Part shown: in pieces, positions 8,353 through 18,703 of the stretch | How positions within the stretch are numbered: position 1 is the first letter of the stretch | Layout of the letters: every line of letters starts with the position of its first letter | NCBI RefSeq assembly: GCF_003426735.1 | Contig: NZ_QVON01000002.1 | Span: 620,001 to 684,000, forward strand | Length of the DNA: 64,000 bases | Direction: 5' to 3' | Origin: Arenibacter sp. P308M17 | GTDB lineage: Bacteria; Bacteroidota; Bacteroidia; Flavobacteriales; Flavobacteriaceae | Notes under the pieces: model-generated | Told to the model about the DNA's origin: nothing | What the model saw: only the letters and a program-made list of their open reading frames with translations | The model's database searches: none | Made by a program: the position numbers and the translations under genes

Positions 8353-9546
8353 ATGAACAAACAAGCATTTATAGTAAAAGCATATAGAACCGCAATAGGA
8401 AAGGCTCCAAAAGGTGTTTTCCGTTTTAAAAGAACGGATGAGCTGGCCGCAGAGACCATAGCGTATATGATGAACGAACTGCCCCAATTGGATAAAAAAC
8501 GAATTGATGACGTTATTGTCGGAAATGCCATGCCAGAAGGTTCCCAAGGCCTTAATATGGCCCGTTTAATCTCCTTGATGGGTCTTAATATTGTAGATGT
8601 GCCCGGAGTTACCGTAAATAGATTTTGTTCCTCCGGAATTGAAACTATTGGTATTGCCACCGCAAAAATCCAAGCCGGTATGGCCGACTGTATCATTGCT
8701 GGTGGTGCAGAGAGCATGAGTGCCGTTCCAATGACCGGATATAAAACGGAGCTCAACTATGATTTGGCAAAGGCGGGCCATGAAGATTATTACTGGGGCA
8801 TGGGAAATACTGCGGAAGCGGTGGCCAAACAATTTAATGTATCCCGTGAGGACCAGGACGAGTTTGCCTATAATTCGCACATGAAAGCACTTAAGGCCCA
8901 GGCTGAGGACCGGTTTCAAAGCCAGATCGTTCCCATAGATGTGGAACAGACCTATGTTGATGACAATGGAAAGAAGGCTACCAAAAAATACACCGTTACC
9001 AAAGATGAGGGACCACGAAAAGGGACCAGCAAGGAAGCTTTGGCAGGATTGCGACCTGTTTTCGCCGCTGGCGGAAGTGTTACAGCCGGCAATTCTTCTC
9101 AGATGAGCGACGGAGCAGCGTTTGTACTGGTTATGAGCGAGGAGATGGTAAAAGAATTAAAGTTGGAACCTATTGCAAGATTGGTCAACTATGCCGCTGC
9201 CGGTGTTGAGCCCCGAATCATGGGTATTGGCCCCGTAAAGGCCGTTCCAAAGGCTTTAAAACAGGCCGGACTTAAACAGGATGACATTGAATTGATAGAA
9301 TTGAACGAAGCATTTGCCTCACAGTCATTGGCCGTAATTCGCGAACTCGGTTTAAATAATGACATAGTAAATGTAAATGGCGGTGCCATTGCTCTTGGCC
9401 ACCCTTTGGGCTGCACCGGAGCCAAATTGTCCGTCCAACTTTTTGATGAAATGAGAAAGAGGAATATGAAAGGCAAGTACGGCCTGGTAACCATGTGTGT
9501 AGGTACCGGTCAGGGAGCAGCAGGAATTTTTGAATTTTTAAGTTAA
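8353..9546 (+). CDS. fadA: Acetyl-CoA C-acyltransferase (3-ketoacyl-CoA thiolase)
   Basis: A 397-residue thiolase that cleaves 3-ketoacyl-CoA with CoA, the last step of beta-oxidation. Seen: nucleophile Cys92 in VNRFCSSGIETIG, catalytic His350 in NGGAIALGHPLGCTGA, and the second active-site Cys382 in TMCVGTGQGAAGIFE. The length matches the family. It follows the FadN-type gene after the four-helix cassette and precedes the dehydrogenase, all on the plus strand. Confidence 0.94.
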   Translation: MNKQAFIVKAYRTAIGKAPKGVFRFKRTDELAAETIAYMMNELPQLDKKRIDDVIVGNAMPEGSQGLNMARLISLMGLNIVDVPGVTVNRFCSSGIETIGIATAKIQAGMADCIIAGGAESMSAVPMTGYKTELNYDLAKAGHEDYYWGMGNTAEAVAKQFNVSREDQDEFAYNSHMKALKAQAEDRFQSQIVPIDVEQTYVDDNGKKATKKYTVTKDEGPRKGTSKEALAGLRPVFAAGGSVTAGNSSQMSDGAAFVLVMSEEMVKELKLEPIARLVNYAAAGVEPRIMGIGPVKAVPKALKQAGLKQDDIELIELNEAFASQSLAVIRELGLNNDIVNVNGGAIALGHPLGCTGAKLSVQLFDEMRKRNMKGKYGLVTMCVGTGQGAAGIFEFLS

Positions 9547-9627
9547 AGACACAAGACCTATAAATTGAGGAGGTTACCTTTTAAAACGACCCTTCAATTC
9601 ATATTATAACACTTAATAGCACGAACA

Positions 9628-11436
9628 ATGAGTACAGATACGACAACCAAGGATATATTAAGGGGTGGACAATTTTTAGTAAAGGAAACCAATTGTGAGG
9701 ATGTATTTACACCGGAGGATTTTTCCGAAGAGCAAAAAATGATGCGCGACTCCGTTATTGAGTTCAACGATCGGGAGATTATTGCCAACAGGGATCGTTT
9801 CGAAGCCAAGGATTACGCCCTTACCCAGGAAGTAATGACCAAGGCCGGAGAAATGGGCTTTTTGGGAGTGGCCGTTCCCGAAGCGTATGGGGGATTGGAA
9901 ATGGGCTTTGTTTCTACCATGATCGTATGTGAATATATTTCCAGTGGAAGCGGTTCCTTTAGTACAGCCTTTGGTGCACATACCGGTATTGGTACCATGC
10001 CCATTACCTTATATGGTACCGAGGCCCAAAAGCAAAAATATGTTCCCAAATTGGCCACCGGTGAATGGTTCGGCGCATACTGCTTAACGGAACCTGGTGC
10101 CGGTAGCGATGCCAATTCGGGAAAAACTACGGCAACCCTCTCCGCGGATGGCAAGAGCTACAAGATAAATGGGCAGAAAATGTGGATTTCCAATGCCGGG
10201 TTCTGTAAATTGTTCATTGTTTTTGCACGAATAGAAAATGACAAAAACATCACCGGATTTATAGTTGAAAATGATCCTAATAACGGCATTACTCTAGGAG
10301 AGGAAGAACATAAATTGGGAATCCGTGCCTCCTCTACCAGACAGGTATTCTTTAACGATACCGTAGTTCCCGTAGAAAATATGCTTTCGGAAAGGGAAAA
10401 TGGTTTTAAAATTGCAATGAATGCCTTAAATATTGGACGTATCAAGTTGGCGGCCGCCTGTTTGGATTCCCAAAGACGAATTACTACCAATGCCATAAAA
10501 TATGCCACGGAACGCAAACAGTTTAATACAGCTATTGTAGACTTCGGAGCAATAAAATTTAAGTTGGCGGAAATGGCAAGCAGTTTGTATGCCGGGGAAG
10601 CCGCCTCGTACAGAGCTGCCAAAAACATTGAGGACCGTATTGCAATACGTATGGCGGCCGGTAATAGCCATCAAGAGGCCGAGCTTAAAGGGGTGGAGGA
10701 ATATGCCATTGAATGTTCCATCCTAAAAGTTGCCGTATCCGAAGACGTGCAGAACTGCTCGGACGAAGGTATCCAAATTTTTGGTGGCATGGGCTTCTCT
10801 GAGGAAACCCCAATGGAAGCCGCTTGGAGGGATGCACGTATCGCCAGGATATATGAAGGCACCAATGAAATCAACAGAATGTTATCTGTTGGCCTATTGG
10901 TTAAAAAGGCTATGAAAGGTCATGTAGATCTATTGGGTCCGGCCACGGCCGTAGGGAATGAACTTATGGACATCCCTTCTTTTGACACGCCAGACTTTTC
11001 CGAATTGTTGTCCGAAGAAAAAGAAATGGTTGCAAAACTGAAGAAAGTATTCTTAATGATCGCCGGTTCTGCAGTCCAAAAATATGGTCCCTCCCTAGAT
11101 GAACATCAAATGCTGTTATTGGCCGCATCCAATATTCTAATAGAGATCTATTTGGTCGAATCCGCTATCCTAAGGACGGAAAAAAATGCAAAACGATTTG
11201 GGGAAGCAGCTCAAAAAGAACAGATTGCCATGTCCAAGTTGTACTTGTACAATGCAGTGGACACTGTTATAAAAAATAGCAAGGAGGCCATAGTATCAAT
11301 GGCAGAAGGTGATGAACAACGTATGATGCTTATGGGCCTAAAGCGGTTCACGAAATACACAAACCAACCCAACGTTGTTGCACTAAGAAACACAATTGCA
11401 GAAAAACTCAAGGCTGAAAACAAATATTGTTTTTAG
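9628..11436 (+). CDS. fadE: Acyl-CoA dehydrogenase
   Basis: A 602-residue FAD flavoprotein that introduces the 2,3 double bond in acyl-CoA. Seen: YCLTEPGAGSDANS and KMWISNAGFCKLFIVFARI (FAD-binding middle domain), ERKQFNTAIVDFGAIKFKLA, and the catalytic base Glu410 in RIYEGTNEINRM. It carries about 170 extra residues after the standard ACAD fold, as in Bacillus FadE (YusJ) and very-long-chain types. Last gene of the fad operon; transcription probably ends at the hairpin near 11.7 kb. Confidence 0.93.
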   Translation: MSTDTTTKDILRGGQFLVKETNCEDVFTPEDFSEEQKMMRDSVIEFNDREIIANRDRFEAKDYALTQEVMTKAGEMGFLGVAVPEAYGGLEMGFVSTMIVCEYISSGSGSFSTAFGAHTGIGTMPITLYGTEAQKQKYVPKLATGEWFGAYCLTEPGAGSDANSGKTTATLSADGKSYKINGQKMWISNAGFCKLFIVFARIENDKNITGFIVENDPNNGITLGEEEHKLGIRASSTRQVFFNDTVVPVENMLSERENGFKIAMNALNIGRIKLAAACLDSQRRITTNAIKYATERKQFNTAIVDFGAIKFKLAEMASSLYAGEAASYRAAKNIEDRIAIRMAAGNSHQEAELKGVEEYAIECSILKVAVSEDVQNCSDEGIQIFGGMGFSEETPMEAAWRDARIARIYEGTNEINRMLSVGLLVKKAMKGHVDLLGPATAVGNELMDIPSFDTPDFSELLSEEKEMVAKLKKVFLMIAGSAVQKYGPSLDEHQMLLLAASNILIEIYLVESAILRTEKNAKRFGEAAQKEQIAMSKLYLYNAVDTVIKNSKEAIVSMAEGDEQRMMLMGLKRFTKYTNQPNVVALRNTIAEKLKAENKYCF

Positions 11437-11959
11437 TGAAGATTTACTAACTCAAGCTCACACTTCTTTGAAACTGTTTAATTTTTGTTTTTGGAATATT
11501 TTATTGAGTATTCCTACCTGCCGGCAGGCAGGTTTTCATCATTTAAAGGTATTTTAAGGCGCATAGCCATAGCTACTGAAAAATAGCTGAAACCTGCCTT
11601 TGTCGGCAGTCAGGCATGTAGGAAAAAGAGACCTAAAAGAACCAAAGGATAAAATTTAATCAGTTTCTTCATGTAGCAAAAATGAAGGACCGCTTTAATA
11701 TGGGCGGTTCTTTTGTTTATGTTAATTGCTAAACAATAATCGGAAATGGCCTTCTATTGATCGTAGGTATTCCCATTATGGAAGCTTTGCCAATAGGGGC
11801 AAAATATTATGCAAATAGGTCTCCACATAAGATCAAAACTGAATATCTTATTGGCCAATAACTTGTGTTCAACATAAAATACTTACATCGAATCCAGGTC
11901 CGTAGACAAATCAATGTTTTCATAAAGGAAGAGGCCTCGTTAAAATCATATTATAGTTT
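11437..11959. other. 523-base gap with palindromic repeats and a terminator
   Basis: Holds the GC-rich palindrome CCTGCCGGCAGG (11517-11528), a related degenerate copy at 11592-11617, and a hairpin at 11685-11717. No coding frame was supported. The GC-rich pieces belong to the CCTGCC/GGCAGG family seen at several gaps in this window. Confidence 0.6.
11685..11717 (+). terminator. Hairpin terminator downstream of fadE
   Basis: AGGACCGC pairs with GCGGTTCT (one G-T pair), followed by a T-rich tail TTTTGTTT. It lies 250 bases past the fadE stop and is the first good intrinsic terminator after the operon. Confidence 0.65.
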
Positions 11960-12862
11960 ATGACCAAGAAGAGAAATATCGATAAATTTAAGTTGCGGCA
12001 TCTGCCCACTTTGATAGTTGATACCTTTAAGGCATGGAATGCAGACGACCCTTTTAGATTAAGTGCAGTGGTAGCTTATTATGCCATACTTTCCCTGCCC
12101 GGGCTTTTGGTAATCATCATCAATCTGGTAGGATCTATTTGGGGTACTGAAATTGTACAGGGCAAGCTTACCTTTGAAATTTCAGAGGCATTAGGCAGGG
12201 ATGCCGCAGAATCCATTCAAACGATGATACTCGAGACACAGACTGGGAACAGCAGCGAAATAGCAAGCATTTTAGGTGTCGGCATATTGATTTTTGGAGC
12301 TACTGGTGTTTTTTATCACTTACAGCTTTCCTTAAACCAGATTTGGCGAATTAAACCGGACCCTAATTTGAACATAATAAAGATCCTAATTGACAGGGCC
12401 AGGAGTTTTGCCTTTATTTTGGTCATCGGCTTTTTGTTATTGGTAAGTTTTTTGATTACTACAGCGATTTCGGCACTAAACGAGTACATCAGGAGTGTAT
12501 TACCTGATGTTGTACTTTACTTCGCCTATATTTTGGATTTTTTACTTTCTACAGGAATTGTAACAATACTTTTTGCATTAATATTTAGATACTTGCCAGA
12601 TACCAAAATAAGATGGAAGACGGTTTGGATAGGGGCCCTTATTACAGCCATTCTTTTTGTTCTAGGGAAATTTTTATTAGGGCTTTATTTTGGGGAAGCA
12701 GATCCAGGATCAACCTATGGCGCAGCTGGAACTATTGTATTAATTTTATTATGGGTTTCGTATTCTTGTTTAATATTGTTTTTTGGTGCGGAATTCACAA
12801 GGGTATTTTCCAATCGATATGGAATGGGGATCAAAGGCAGTTTCCCAAATAAATTTAAATAG
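11960..12862 (+). CDS. YihY/BrkB family inner-membrane protein
   Basis: A 300-residue multi-pass membrane protein. Seen: N-terminal family motif DDPFRLSAVVAYYAILSLPG, then about five further hydrophobic segments (for example near 94-110, 137-160, 178-205, 213-240, 245-272) and AEFTRVFSNRYG at the end. The family was once mislabelled RNase BN; its transport or envelope role is unknown. It stands alone between two long gaps. Confidence 0.85.
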   Translation: MTKKRNIDKFKLRHLPTLIVDTFKAWNADDPFRLSAVVAYYAILSLPGLLVIIINLVGSIWGTEIVQGKLTFEISEALGRDAAESIQTMILETQTGNSSEIASILGVGILIFGATGVFYHLQLSLNQIWRIKPDPNLNIIKILIDRARSFAFILVIGFLLLVSFLITTAISALNEYIRSVLPDVVLYFAYILDFLLSTGIVTILFALIFRYLPDTKIRWKTVWIGALITAILFVLGKFLLGLYFGEADPGSTYGAAGTIVLILLWVSYSCLILFFGAEFTRVFSNRYGMGIKGSFPNKFK

Positions 12863-13256
12863 GTTTGTAGATCATGACTTGAATATAGGGAAAAATGGGT
12901 AAGCAGCTTTCAGGAAAATCCTTCAGTTATGCTCCATTTTGTGCCATTTTTAATGGTTACCGGCAAACTAAGCGCTTTCTAGGTACCTTTAAAGAAAATG
13001 AAGTAGTACTTATCGTCGTGAACAGGAAAATATATATAACCTTTTGGAGTCATTTATTTTACACCAACATACTAAAATTACATTTTTACACGCTATTTCA
13101 AAATAAAAAGTAACTTGCCTATAAGTATACTTTTTGTGGCCAATGCTTTCTAGCAAAAAAATAAAAAAGGCTTTTACCTCTAACATTAATATGTTGGTAT
13201 TAACAAAATTTATCAGAAAAAGTGTCCCTTATATCATATAATTATAATTTTTCCAG
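12863..13256. other. 394-base AT-rich gap
   Basis: No supported feature. A 72-codon open frame from 12895 has biased, low-quality composition and no family resemblance and is not called. Confidence 0.5.
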
Positions 13257-13754
13257 ATGTTCAATTCCAAAGACAAAAAGTTAACTCCCTCCACCTATCT
13301 CAATACCCTTAAATTTATACATTCCGCAATGCTTATGGGGATTTTATTATTTACCATATACATCTACATAACAGGAAAGGGTTTTATGGTGGATTTTTCA
13401 GAAGACCATAACGTTTTTGTGTACCTTGTCCCCACCTTGGCCATATTGAGTTATTTTATTAGCAATTATGTTTTCGGAAAACAATTAAAGGACTTGACAA
13501 AACTTAATTCTTTAAAAAGTAAATTGATACTTTATCTTCAGGCCTGTGTGGTGAGGTTTTCATTTATAGAGGGCGCAGCAATATTGGCTACAATTGTTTT
13601 TAGATTGAATAACCATATATTTTATCTGGTTATTTCCTTACTTTTAATTCTTTATCTTGTTAAGCTGAGGCCCACCAAGAAAAAGATCATGATCGATTTG
13701 GAATTATCATTGGAGGAACAACAATTTTTTATAAAAGAAAACAAGGGAAAATAA
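13257..13754 (+). CDS. Hypothetical four-helix inner-membrane protein
   Basis: 165 residues with four predicted membrane segments: about 24-44 (SAMLMGILLFTIYIYITGKG), 56-76, 98-118 and 121-141, with a charged C-terminal tail ending EEQQFFIKENKGK. The spacing and a conserved-looking third-helix entry CVVRFSFIEGAAI suggest a conserved flavobacterial membrane protein. The function is not recognised. It is 101 bases upstream of the oxidoreductase gene on the same strand. Confidence 0.7.
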   Translation: MFNSKDKKLTPSTYLNTLKFIHSAMLMGILLFTIYIYITGKGFMVDFSEDHNVFVYLVPTLAILSYFISNYVFGKQLKDLTKLNSLKSKLILYLQACVVRFSFIEGAAILATIVFRLNNHIFYLVISLLLILYLVKLRPTKKKIMIDLELSLEEQQFFIKENKGK

Positions 13755-13855
13755 AATGTTTTATGAATAAGATTATTCCCTAGGCAAAATCTTCAGGTAA
13801 TTATCGAAATTAAAATGATCATTAACAGTAGCCAGGCATGTGCCATACTTAAACA

Positions 13856-15556
13856 ATGGAGGTGAAAAATAAACTATACACTGCAATAGATACTGTTATT
13901 ATCGGTTCCGGTGCCGGTGGATTGTCCGCCGCCCTTTGTTTGTCAAAAGCGGGCCAGCGTGTATTGGTATTGGAACAACACGATGTGCCCGGGGGCTGGT
14001 GCCATAGCTTTTATTCCAACGGTCACCGTTTTTCCCCGGGAGTGCACTATATTGGCCTTCTAGGGGAAGGAGAATCTACAAGAACCCTTTATGAAGGATT
14101 GGGGATAGCCAATGACCTTGTTTTTTTTAGAATGAATCCCAAAGGATATGAGCACTGTTTTATAGGTGAGGAAAGAATTGACCTTCCAGGTAATTTTAAT
14201 GATTTGAACACCTCCCTCGGGCAAAGGTTCCCTAAGGAGAAAAAACGTATCGAGCATTATTTGAAGTTGGTCAGGAATGTTTCCCGACAAATACAACTCA
14301 TTCCCAAGATGAACGGTTTTTGGGACAATATCACTATTCCTTTTAGAACCAAGCATATGGGCAAGTATGCGTTGTTCAGCTTAAAACGAGTTATAAACTG
14401 GCATATAAAGGACCCCTTACTGCAAAAAGTCCTCAATATACAATGGGGAGACCACGGATTGTCCCCTTCTAGGGCAAGTTTCCCTTTGCATTGCGCCGTT
14501 ATGGACCACTATTTTAGTGGCGGTTACTATCCTATGGGCGGTGGAGCGGCCATTGTAAAGGCGATGACCAAGGCCTTACATAGGAATGGTGGAACCATTC
14601 GCACTGGTACGGCAGTAAAACACATTCTTTTGGAAGGAGGCAAAAAGAAAAAGGCCATTGGGGTGGAATTGGAAAATGGGGAGAAAATATTTGCATCCAG
14701 AATTATATCCAATGCCGATCCGGGGACTACCTATCTAAAACTGGTGAAAGAAGGAAACCTAAGTACAAAACTCCGTAAAAAACTAACAAAAACGAAGTAT
14801 TCCTGCAGTTCCCTTATGCTTTTTCTTACCGTTGCTACCGACCTTCGAAAATGGGGAATGGATTCCGGTAATATATGGATGATGGACAACAGGGATATGG
14901 ACAGCATTTACGAAGATATGACCACAAGTGATATCAGCAAAGGAGAAGTTTTCCCGGGCCTGTTCATTAGCTGTACCACATTAAAAGATCCCACAAGTTA
15001 CGATGGGAAACACCACTGTCTTGAAGTGATTACCTATATTAACCCGGATTCCTTCTCCAAATTTAAGAAAGAGGGTAAAGAGCGATCTATGGAGTATATG
15101 GAATTCAAGGAAATATTGACCTCTAAAATGATAAATACCTTGGAACGTGCACTTCCAAGTATTAGGGAACATATAGTCCATAAAGAATTGGGAACGCCTA
15201 TCACCAACATGCACTATTTGAATGCTACCAATGGCAGCGTATATGGTACGGAAAAATGCTTTGGGCAAATTGGTCCCTTTGCATTCAGGGCCAAGAGCGA
15301 AATTGAAAATTTGTATATGTGTGGAGCAAGTATTCAATCGCACGGAGTGGCCGGAGCCAGCTATTCCGGCGTACAAACAGCGGCCACCATTCTAAATTGC
15401 AAACAAGACGACCTGATAAAACCTGATGATTTACAGAACCTAAGGGTCTTGGACGCCGAAGACCATTCCGACTACCCAAAGGATATACAACAAAAAATAA
15501 AATTGAGAAAAGCACGATTGCTATCCAATGAAAAAAATATGACCTTCCAACCCTAA
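13856..15556 (+). CDS. Phytoene-desaturase / retinol-saturase-like FAD oxidoreductase
   Basis: A 566-residue flavoprotein. Seen: N-terminal dinucleotide motif VIIGSGAGGLSAALCLSKAG (about 14-33), the family segment VPGGWCHSFYSNGHRFSPGV, and C-terminal LYMCGASIQSHGVAGASYSG, which anchors FAD. It is closest in pattern to RetSat/CrtISO proteins that saturate or isomerise polyenes. A carotenoid or other lipid substrate is likely, but no other carotenoid gene lies nearby, so the reaction is uncertain. Confidence 0.85.
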   Translation: MEVKNKLYTAIDTVIIGSGAGGLSAALCLSKAGQRVLVLEQHDVPGGWCHSFYSNGHRFSPGVHYIGLLGEGESTRTLYEGLGIANDLVFFRMNPKGYEHCFIGEERIDLPGNFNDLNTSLGQRFPKEKKRIEHYLKLVRNVSRQIQLIPKMNGFWDNITIPFRTKHMGKYALFSLKRVINWHIKDPLLQKVLNIQWGDHGLSPSRASFPLHCAVMDHYFSGGYYPMGGGAAIVKAMTKALHRNGGTIRTGTAVKHILLEGGKKKKAIGVELENGEKIFASRIISNADPGTTYLKLVKEGNLSTKLRKKLTKTKYSCSSLMLFLTVATDLRKWGMDSGNIWMMDNRDMDSIYEDMTTSDISKGEVFPGLFISCTTLKDPTSYDGKHHCLEVITYINPDSFSKFKKEGKERSMEYMEFKEILTSKMINTLERALPSIREHIVHKELGTPITNMHYLNATNGSVYGTEKCFGQIGPFAFRAKSEIENLYMCGASIQSHGVAGASYSGVQTAATILNCKQDDLIKPDDLQNLRVLDAEDHSDYPKDIQQKIKLRKARLLSNEKNMTFQP

Positions 15557-15593
15557 TTTAATTATTAACATATCTTCCAATCAATTTTTAAAT

Positions 15594-16280
15594 ATGAAAT
15601 CACTAAAATCACTAATTGTTTTATTTACATTAAGCATTTTTGGCATGAACATTAGTTATGGGCAGGATTGGCCCAATCTGCAACACTTTGCCGAGGATAA
15701 CAAAAAAGTGGGAATGCCTGCCCCCAATGAAAATCGGGTGGTATTTATGGGCAATTCCATTACCATAGGCTGGCTGAACAAAAGACCTGAATTCTTTGGG
15801 GGCAAGCCTTATATCAACAGAGGTATCAGTGGACAGACCACCCCTCAAATGCTTTTGCGCTTTAGGCAGGACGTTATCGACCTAGAACCCAAAGTAGTGG
15901 TTATTTTGGCAGGAACCAATGATATTGCCGGCAATACAGGACCATCCACTCCAAAAATGATTTTGGACAATATAAAATCCATGGCCGAGCTGGCAAAGGC
16001 CAACAACATTAAGGTCATTATCTCCTCCATATTGCCTGCCTTCGATTATCCCTGGAAGCCTGGATTAAATCCCAACAAAAAAATCCCTGCATTAAACGCC
16101 ATGCTAAAGGAATATTCGGAAACCTATGGACATATATATCTGGATTATTTTTCGGCCATGACAGATGAGAGGAACGGACTCCCCAAAAAATATGCGGACG
16201 ATGGGGTTCATCCTACCGAAGCGGGCTATGCCGTGATGGAACCCTTGGTGGAAGCTGCAATAACCAAGGCCTTGCAATAG
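15594..16280 (+). CDS. Secreted SGNH/GDSL-type hydrolase
   Basis: 228 residues with a signal peptide (first about 23 residues, ending SYGQ). Seen: block I nucleophile Ser55 in VVFMGNSITIGW, block II RGISGQTTPQM with the oxyanion Gly, block III ILAGTNDIAGN, and block V DGVHPTEAGY with Asp203 and His206. Such enzymes remove acetyl or acyl groups from sugars or lipids outside the cytoplasm. The following GH20-like gene supports a role in degrading modified glycans. Confidence 0.88.
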   Translation: MKSLKSLIVLFTLSIFGMNISYGQDWPNLQHFAEDNKKVGMPAPNENRVVFMGNSITIGWLNKRPEFFGGKPYINRGISGQTTPQMLLRFRQDVIDLEPKVVVILAGTNDIAGNTGPSTPKMILDNIKSMAELAKANNIKVIISSILPAFDYPWKPGLNPNKKIPALNAMLKEYSETYGHIYLDYFSAMTDERNGLPKKYADDGVHPTEAGYAVMEPLVEAAITKALQ

Positions 16281-16357
16281 TATCTGACTTTGGAGCGATT
16301 GGAAACGAATTTTATATTTTTAATGGCGGTATTATAAACTTATAATCAAAAATTACA

Positions 16358-17458
16358 ATGAGAAAGCTACTTTTCATATTTCTATCCCTAAACATTTATT
16401 TTGGCAATGCGCAAAGTATTTTTGAAGTAAAGGGGCTTTGTATAGCGGCACCCGATCCGGATGGGGTAAGCGAGTTTGTAAAATTTATTGATGAAGAACT
16501 GGGGCCCAATGGCATCAACACCTTGATACTTCGGGTAGATTTTAATTATGCCTACGAATCAAGACCGGAATTAAGGGGCAACGATCCTCTGTCCAAACAA
16601 CAGGTAAAGGAATTGGTCGCTGCTGCAAAAAAACATAATATCAACCTAATTCCCCAAGTAAATTTATTGGGACACCAGAGTTGGGCAGAAAAGACCAATA
16701 AGCTTCTGGAGGTGTATCCCGAATTCGATGAAACGCCCCATGTCAAGATTCCGGTAAAATAGGAATGGCCAAATGCTGATGGCCTCTACTGCAAAAGTTA
16801 TTGTCCTTTGCACCCGGAGGTGCACAAGGTGGTGTTTGACCTAGTGGATGAAATCACCACCGTTTTTGAGGCCAATGCCTTTCACGCAGGAATGGATGAG
16901 GTATTTTACATTGCGGATGAAAAATGTCCGCGCTGCCAAGGAAAAGATCCCGCTGCGCTCTATGCCCATGAAGTGAATAAGATTAGTCGACATTTGGAGT
17001 CCAAAAATAAGCGACTCTGGATTTGGGGCGATCGCTTAATCGATGCTTCCACTTCAGGAATCGGGATGTGGGAAGCCAGTATGAACAACACGGCAAGGGC
17101 CATAGACCTAATTGATAAATCTGTAGTAATCTGCGATTGGCATTATGAAAAGGCATTGCCTACCCCTGCCCTTTTTGCCCTTAAGGGGCTGGACGTTATT
17201 GCCTGTCCTTGGAAAAAACCCGAAGTAGCCAGGGAACAGGTTAACATGATGTACAATTATAAAGAAAATGCAACCCCGGAAATGAAACAACACTTTTTGG
17301 GCATAATGCATACGGTCTGGTCATCTGCCGGTGAATTTATTAATAGCTACCATGCCAAAAAAGCAAAAGAAGCCCATCCCGAAACCCAAGAGGCCTGCTT
17401 TAGGGCCATGCTGGCCGCAATAGAGGATTTGGAACAAATGGTCAAAAGTACCAATTAG
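16358..17458 (+). pseudogene. GH20-type glycosyl hydrolase (beta-hexosaminidase-like) interrupted by an in-frame amber codon
   Basis: One frame runs from ATG 16358 to the stop at 17458 and is broken only by TAG at 16760-16762. The upstream half (134 codons) has a signal peptide ending GNAQS and starts the TIM barrel (LILRVDFNYAYESRP, LIPQVNLLGHQSW). Directly after the TAG the same frame continues EWPNADGLYC and then LHPEVHKVVFDLVDE, AGMDEVFYIADEKCPRC with the catalytic Asp-Glu pair, and KRLWIWGDRLID. The join K-stop-E-W-P-N suggests a tyrosine codon changed to TAG by one base. The second half alone would lack secretion, so the gene is probably inactive unless the stop is read through or is a sequence error. 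Confidence 0.82.
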
Positions 17459-17549
17459 TTTTTATTTACCAGTCTATCCATAATTGGCGGACTTGTCCGA
17501 TTTGGATTCGATTCCTAAACCCATGTTGATCTTATTCAAAGTATATTTC

Positions 17550-17557
17550 TAATTTTG
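17550..17557 (+). promoter_or_regulatory. -7 box of the GT2 gene
   Basis: TAATTTTG, exact TAnnTTTG match. It ends only 4 bases before the ATG at 17562, so the transcript would begin at or next to the start codon. Confidence 0.65.
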
Positions 17558-17561
17558 GTAA

Positions 17562-18569
17562 ATGGACAATAGAAGTGTCAGTATCCTTATTCCTTTTAAA
17601 AATACCGCGGAATTTATCCCGGAATGCATACAATCCATCATCGGTCAAACTTATAACGAATGGGAAATTTTGGCAGTAAATGACCATGCTACCGACAATA
17701 GTCCGAACATCCTGAATGCTTATGCACAAAGGGATGCCAGGATTAAAGTATTTAAAAATGATGGAAAGGGAATTATAGAAGCATTAAGAACAGCATATTC
17801 CCGTTCCAAAGGCACCTATATCACCAGAATGGATTCCGATGACATTATGTCCCCAAAAAAAATGGAACTCATGGTGAATTCCCTTAAAAACCATGGACCT
17901 GGTCATGTAGCCTTGGGAAAAGTGAAATACTTTTCCAAAGATGGGGTTGGGGATGGTTACAAAAGTTATGAAAAATGGTTGAACCACTTAACTGAAAAAG
18001 GAACCAATTACTGTGAAATCTATAAGGAATGTGTAATACCTTCCCCCTGCTGGATGGTGCACAGGGAAGATCTGGAAAAGGCGGGATCGTTCTCTTCAGA
18101 GCGCTATCCGGAAGATTACGACCTGGCATTTCGTTTTTACGAACAGGGCCTAAACTGTATTCCAACCCATGACCTTCTTCACTTTTGGCGCGATTATGAC
18201 CATAGAACTTCCAGAACAAGTGAACACTATGCCCAAAATTATTTCCTGGATATTAAACTGTATTATTTCCTGAAACTTGACCGTGATGATCATTGCCCCC
18301 TGGTATTATGGGGTGCGGGTAAAAAAGGAAAAACCCTGGCCAAAAAACTTCTGAAAAAAAACATCGCTTTTACATGGGTATGTAACAATTCCAATAAAAT
18401 TGGATTGGATATTTATGACAAGAAGATGTATCGTTATCCAGAAATAACCAAACTCGGAAAAGCCCAAATTATAATTACTGTTGCCAATAAGGAAGCACAG
18501 GTATTCATAAAAGACTATTTGTTGGCACTGGGAAAAAAAACGGCACAAGACTTTTTCTTTTTTTGTTGA
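17562..18569 (+). CDS. Glycosyltransferase family 2
   Basis: 335 residues. The N-terminal GT-A domain shows VSILIPFKNTAEFIPECI (3-20), QTYNEWEILAVNDHATD, and the metal/nucleotide motif TRMDSDD near residue 88. The last ~100 residues (from LVLWGAGKKGKTLAKKLLKK) resemble the Rossmann-like NAD/sugar-nucleotide domain found after some GT2 domains. The donor and acceptor are unknown. No polysaccharide operon surrounds it. The promoter box abuts the start, suggesting a leaderless mRNA. Confidence 0.88.
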   Translation: MDNRSVSILIPFKNTAEFIPECIQSIIGQTYNEWEILAVNDHATDNSPNILNAYAQRDARIKVFKNDGKGIIEALRTAYSRSKGTYITRMDSDDIMSPKKMELMVNSLKNHGPGHVALGKVKYFSKDGVGDGYKSYEKWLNHLTEKGTNYCEIYKECVIPSPCWMVHREDLEKAGSFSSERYPEDYDLAFRFYEQGLNCIPTHDLLHFWRDYDHRTSRTSEHYAQNYFLDIKLYYFLKLDRDDHCPLVLWGAGKKGKTLAKKLLKKNIAFTWVCNNSNKIGLDIYDKKMYRYPEITKLGKAQIIITVANKEAQVFIKDYLLALGKKTAQDFFFFC

Positions 18570-18678
18570 ATTTGTAGTTCTGATTTTTAAAAGGATATTC
18601 TTAGGATCCACTACTATTTAATTGGGGCCTAGTTCATAGTTGGACAATAAATTTAAGACTGCCTCGAAATTCTTTTCT

Positions 18679-18686
18679 TATATTTG
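18679..18686 (+). promoter_or_regulatory. -7 box of the BatA-domain gene
   Basis: TATATTTG, exact TAnnTTTG match, 17 bases before the ATG at 18704. Confidence 0.65.
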
Positions 18687-18703
18687 AAAAATTAAAATTA
18701 GGA

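Noticed and set aside
12895-13113. 72-codon frame after the YihY gene
   Set aside because: Biased composition, no promoter box, no recognisable pattern, and the surrounding gap is AT-rich.
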